A DNA stretch of 41,721 bases. It comes from Candidatus Gastranaerophilales bacterium. GTDB lineage: Bacteria > Cyanobacteriota > Vampirovibrionia > Gastranaerophilales > Gastranaerophilaceae. The notes under the pieces were generated by a model that did no database searches, had not been told where the DNA came from, and was given only the letters and a program-made list of their open reading frames with translations. Below, in pieces: positions 38,069-41,721 of this stretch (positions are counted from its first letter, which is position 1; every line of letters starts with the position of its first letter). The position numbers and the translations under genes were made by a program. The stretch lies in the NCBI GenBank assembly GCA_947584965.1, contig CANPWQ010000013.1, positions 1-41,721 on the forward strand. The letters run 5' to 3'.

Positions 38069-41000
38069 TTACCTGACAGGATTTAATCTGCAAAAATTAT
38101 TAAAATCAGCTTTAGCTCTTAACGCCTTATCATAAAGATGGTTAATTTTAATTTCATTGGAACAGTTCAATGCTTTTTCATAAAGTTGAGAAGTTAAAGT
38201 AATATTATCATCCGTATAATTTTCAGGAATTTTCATAAAGTTTTCAATACATTTACCCCAAGCCAAATAAAGTTCAACAAGCTGATAGCGTAAATTATAA
38301 TCTTTTGCAAGTGAAGCAGCTTTCTCAAAATACATAACCGCAGCAGTAAAATCACCCTTTAACATATAAATTTCCGCAATATATTTTTCAAAACTAATAA
38401 TAAAGAAATTATTATTTATTTTAGCACTTTGCGCAATTTCAAGCGCTTTAGACGCAGTATTTAAAGCAGTATCCAAATCACCGGATTCAAAATTTAATTG
38501 AATTATAAATAACCATGCTAAAAGTGCGCCTACTGCAACTTTTTCTTTCGCGAAATAAGCTATTTCATCATTATATATATCTACCGCTTTTTTCAAATCG
38601 CCTTCTTCTTTGAGAATATACCCCAGAAGCAATTTTAAAATGTTTTTTATAAAATGCTCGTTAATATTATTTGAAAACGTCGTAAGTTCAAATAAATCCT
38701 GTTTTAATGAACTGAAATCCTTTAAAAGAAGCCTGTTTATAATATTTATCAAATTCCATTCGCATAACAATTCGGGAAGCAAAACAGATTCTTTTGTTAA
38801 TGTATGAATTTGGGTTAATTTTTCATTAGATTTATCAACATCACCTGATATAGTATCTGCAATTGCCTCAATTAAATTAATTTGAATATTATAATACTCC
38901 AAATTATATTTATATTTATTTTCAAAATCTTTTAATTCATTAATAGTATCAAATATTAAATTATTACCTTGAACAGCAAACGCCTTAGCAAGAATTAGTT
39001 TAGAATTTAACCATGCTTCAATTAAAATGTTTTTATAATCAGAATCTTTAATATAAGAATTTAAATCTCTTTCAATATCCAGAATAATATCCTCGTTAAC
39101 CAGATTAATTATTTGCTCGCAGTTACCGATATTCAACAAGGCTTTAAGTTTTCTTGTTTTAATTAAAGCAATATCAACATCACTAATTTCATTTCGATTT
39201 GCACTGACAACCGCAACAACAGCATCAACAGCTTCTGCTGCCCCAAAATAATTACCCGCCAAATAACAACTGTTAATAAAATAACTTGATAAGTCTATTA
39301 CTTTTTTAACATCTTCCGCCTTAATTCTGTCATCAAGAATATTTGACAGGTATGAAATTGCTTCTTGAGGCGATATTTTATATAATAATTTACCCAATTG
39401 TTCGTATATTAAAGATTTTAACTCTTCAGAATCTTGCAGATTTTGCTTATCTATTAATTTTAAACACTGTTTTTGAGCAATTATATATAAATTAGTATCA
39501 CCAAGTTTCGCACAAATACTTGCAGTATCCTGCCAAATAGTAAATTCTTCATCTTTACTTAACGCTTCGGTACAAGAAATTAATTTTTGCAAATTACTTG
39601 ATAATATTAACGGCTTTAATACATTATATAAACGCTGAGAATTTTCCTTATACAATAAATCATTTTGAGCCTGTTTAAATATTATTTTCCATAATTCCAG
39701 ACTTTTAAATTCATAAGTATATGCGTCAACTTTTATTATAAATAATTCATGAACCAAGTAATCAAGTATTTTTGAAAATTTATCGGAAGATAATGCAGCG
39801 GCAGAGCGCAAAATTCCGCCAGCAAACCGGTAGCCCATTATTGCAGCGGTAAATAACACGTTTTTAACACCCGGAGTGAGTGAATTTAATCTTAATTTTA
39901 TTAATTCTTCATAAGTTTCAATATTTATATCAGGTTTATTTTCTTCGTTTATAACAATATTATTGTCACAAACGGAAATATAATCCATATTAAATAAAAG
40001 CGCTATTTCCTGCTCAAATCTTAAAGCATTCCCGTTAGATTTATCGATAATTTCATCCAAATATGTTTGAGGCATAATATCTTTAATATCAATAGCTAAA
40101 GAATGATTAACCGACTCAATCATTTCCTCGGCAGGTAATTTTTCCATATTTATCATTTCAAATATGTTTTCATTTACATTGTTTAAATCAAAATAACTTT
40201 GTATTTTTTTATTCTCTTGATATGCAGCTATTAATTTTACTCGGTCATTAAAGTAACCTTTTTCAAGCATATAAACGATAAAGTCATAAGAAGCACCGTC
40301 TAATAACTCAAAATTATCTATGGCTATAATTAAATTAACATTTAAAGAAAATGATTTTATTACTTTTTCTAAAATAGAAAACATAACCTGTTTATTTACA
40401 AGTATATTTTCAAATTTATCTTTTTGAACAGGATAAAAAATATTTAAAAATAATTCAAGCTCCTCACTGTTAAGAAAACTGAACATTGAATAGAAATGAC
40501 TTTTCTTAAAATCTTTAAAAAATGATTCGGTAGTTTTTGTGTAAGGAGGAAACCCCATAATTCTAAGAAAAGCATCTTGAAAAAATCCAAAACTGGTAAT
40601 TTGAAGAAGCGGAGTGCAGCTTCCGTATAAGAATAAAAATCCGTCATTTTGAAGGATATCCGCCGTTTGCTTAAGAACAGCAGTTTTTCCGCAGCCCTCA
40701 CTACCCTGCAATGCTATAATATGTTTAGTAATCGAGGTTTTTAAAGAAGTTGTAACTTTTTCAACAACCTCCTGCTGAATTGAAATGGAACTAAAATCCT
40801 TAACATTTTCAGTATTAATTATTTCCGTATCGTCATCAAAATCTTCTTCAAAGTTTTGACTGTCAATATCTTCCTCCAGAGGCTCAAATTCTTGAATTTC
40901 AACAGGTTCTTGATTATCTAAAGAATTATCTTGTTCTTGAGCGGTATTCAAACTATCTTTCGGTTCTTCATTAACAATTGAATTTTGTGCTTCAGTTTCG

Positions 41001-41467
41001 ACAGGAACAAAAGTTTTTAATTCTTCGTCCTCCTCAATTTGAACAGTTTCATCAGGTTCTTGAATACTCTGAGATATATCCCTCTCATTTGAATTATCAT
41101 TATAAACATCAGCCGAAAAAGGTTCTACCACTTCATTCTCAATTTGTTTTTCAACCGGTTCTTCCTGTTCAATAATTATTTTTTCATTATTTTCAATGTT
41201 AGTCGAAATTTCTTGAGCAACAGGCTTTTTTTCCTCCGGCGCAGAAAAACTGTGGTTACACTTTCTGCAATTAACTGCGGAATAAATATTAACGGCGCCG
41301 CAAACAGGACATTTTTTCAATAAAGCGAACCCGCATTCAGTGCAAAATTTATTGCCAAACAAATTAGAAGCCCCGCAATTCGGACAAGTCATGGCAATTT
41401 TTATACCGCAATTAGGGCATCTAACAGAATTATCAGGTATCTGAGCTGCACATTTACGACACTTCAT
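38069..41467 (-). CDS. Zinc-ribbon / STAND-like ATPase / TPR protein
   Basis: A 1132-residue multidomain protein of unknown role. Residues 1-75 hold three zinc ribbons of the CxxC type (C3/C6/C17/C20, CPNCG with CTECG, CPVCG with CRKCN). About 80-235 is a very acidic, Gln/Glu-rich linker. The ATPase follows: Walker A GSEGCGKTA (about 250), Walker B LIIAIDNFELLDG (about 380) and a sensor-like AAYQENK. From about 560 the protein is helical, with TPR-like repeats to the end. This order resembles MalT-like/STAND regulators and the AAA+TPR part of some adenylate-cyclase fusions, but there is no cyclase or DNA-binding domain. It begins 8 nt downstream of a sigma-like gene. Confidence 0.85.
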   Translation of the reverse strand: MKCRKCAAQIPDNSVRCPNCGIKIAMTCPNCGASNLFGNKFCTECGFALLKKCPVCGAVNIYSAVNCRKCNHSFSAPEEKKPVAQEISTNIENNEKIIIEQEEPVEKQIENEVVEPFSADVYNDNSNERDISQSIQEPDETVQIEEDEELKTFVPVETEAQNSIVNEEPKDSLNTAQEQDNSLDNQEPVEIQEFEPLEEDIDSQNFEEDFDDDTEIINTENVKDFSSISIQQEVVEKVTTSLKTSITKHIIALQGSEGCGKTAVLKQTADILQNDGFLFLYGSCTPLLQITSFGFFQDAFLRIMGFPPYTKTTESFFKDFKKSHFYSMFSFLNSEELELFLNIFYPVQKDKFENILVNKQVMFSILEKVIKSFSLNVNLIIAIDNFELLDGASYDFIVYMLEKGYFNDRVKLIAAYQENKKIQSYFDLNNVNENIFEMINMEKLPAEEMIESVNHSLAIDIKDIMPQTYLDEIIDKSNGNALRFEQEIALLFNMDYISVCDNNIVINEENKPDINIETYEELIKLRLNSLTPGVKNVLFTAAIMGYRFAGGILRSAAALSSDKFSKILDYLVHELFIIKVDAYTYEFKSLELWKIIFKQAQNDLLYKENSQRLYNVLKPLILSSNLQKLISCTEALSKDEEFTIWQDTASICAKLGDTNLYIIAQKQCLKLIDKQNLQDSEELKSLIYEQLGKLLYKISPQEAISYLSNILDDRIKAEDVKKVIDLSSYFINSCYLAGNYFGAAEAVDAVVAVVSANRNEISDVDIALIKTRKLKALLNIGNCEQIINLVNEDIILDIERDLNSYIKDSDYKNILIEAWLNSKLILAKAFAVQGNNLIFDTINELKDFENKYKYNLEYYNIQINLIEAIADTISGDVDKSNEKLTQIHTLTKESVLLPELLCEWNLINIINRLLLKDFSSLKQDLFELTTFSNNINEHFIKNILKLLLGYILKEEGDLKKAVDIYNDEIAYFAKEKVAVGALLAWLFIIQLNFESGDLDTALNTASKALEIAQSAKINNNFFIISFEKYIAEIYMLKGDFTAAVMYFEKAASLAKDYNLRYQLVELYLAWGKCIENFMKIPENYTDDNITLTSQLYEKALNCSNEIKINHLYDKALRAKADFNNFCRLNPVR

Positions 41468-41475
41468 AACTCTGC

Positions 41476-41721
41476 CTATCGTTTACTGTTATCTAAAAAT
41501 TTACTGATTAATTTTGATAATTGCATTAAACGCTTGCTGATTTCAGATTGAGAAATATTAAGAGATTGAGATATTTCGGTTTGTTTTAATCCTTTTACAT
41601 ACCTTAAATAAAAAATATGCAAAAAGTTTTGCGAGGGTAATTCTTTATGTATTACACAAACCGCATCAGCGATACGCTGCAAACATTCTTTTGTTATCAA
41701 AACTTCTTCAACCGATTCTTG
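41476..41721 (-). CDS. Sigma-factor region 4-like protein (5' end missing)
   Basis: Only the C-terminal 81 residues are in the window; the frame is open to the edge, so the apparent start at 41700 is not real. The visible part looks like sigma-70 region 4: a helix (IADAVCVIHKELPSQNFLHIF), LRYVKGLKQTEISQSLN and a recognition helix SQSEISKRLMQL, then a short basic end. It may be the tail of an RNA polymerase sigma factor; a LuxR-type HTH protein cannot be excluded. It lies 8 nt before the large zinc-ribbon ATPase gene on the same strand, so the two are probably co-transcribed. Confidence 0.65.
   Translation of the reverse strand, partial: QESVEEVLITKECLQRIADAVCVIHKELPSQNFLHIFYLRYVKGLKQTEISQSLNISQSEISKRLMQLSKLISKFLDNSKR

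Overview
The window looks like chromosome from an AT-rich, diderm bacterium of the cyanobacterial lineage, most likely a non-photosynthetic member (Gastranaerophilales / Vampirovibrionia, 'Melainabacteria'). The evidence is the largest RNA polymerase subunit split into rpoC1 and rpoC2, with an insertion of roughly 640 residues after the trigger loop of rpoC2, as in Cyanobacteria. lpxK, a heptosyltransferase and a complete MlaE-MlaF-MlaD set imply an outer membrane with lipid A. No photosynthesis gene is present. This assignment is an inference from gene content, not from a database search. TAA, TAG and TGA are all used as stops, so the code looks standard.

Layout. 1-8737: rpoB (5' end cut by the window), rpoC1, rpoC2, closed by a clear intrinsic terminator. 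8809-11519: a small exported NTF2-like protein, panD, an unrecognised helical protein, rluB, a small XRE regulator and, divergent from it, a small gene broken by an in-frame TAA. 11584-17336: a tight plus-strand run of ffh, a sugar-nucleotide pyrophosphorylase, DAHP synthase and a Ski2/Mtr4-like helicase. 17355-18593: a second XRE regulator, divergent from two small unrecognised genes, with two identical palindromes between them. 18601-22888: smpB, dnaX (minus), an LD-carboxypeptidase and an orphan OppF-type ATPase, together suggesting muropeptide recycling. 22920-27972: mlaE, mlaF, mlaD, lpxK and waaF-like, an outer-membrane lipid run. 27969-30975: a GspF/PilC protein, a ZIP metal transporter, a GNAT acetyltransferase and a histidine phosphatase. 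31083-38067: gyrB followed by a membrane-anchored TPR protein, a GGDEF diguanylate cyclase and a Slt-type lytic transglycosylase. 38069-41721 (minus): a 1132-residue zinc-ribbon/ATPase/TPR protein preceded by the C-terminal end of a sigma-like protein that runs off the window.

Three things stand out. First, about nine genes without a Shine-Dalgarno sequence have a -10-like hexamer placed so that transcription should begin at or within about 3 nt of the start codon, which suggests widespread leaderless mRNAs. Second, two XRE-repressor switch regions have their own distinct dyad operators, one facing a decayed gene and one facing two small unknown proteins. Third, six convergent gene pairs meet with gaps of -15 to +18 nt, leaving no room for separate terminators. 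No rRNA, tRNA, CRISPR array, insertion sequence or intergenic stretch above 300 bases was found.
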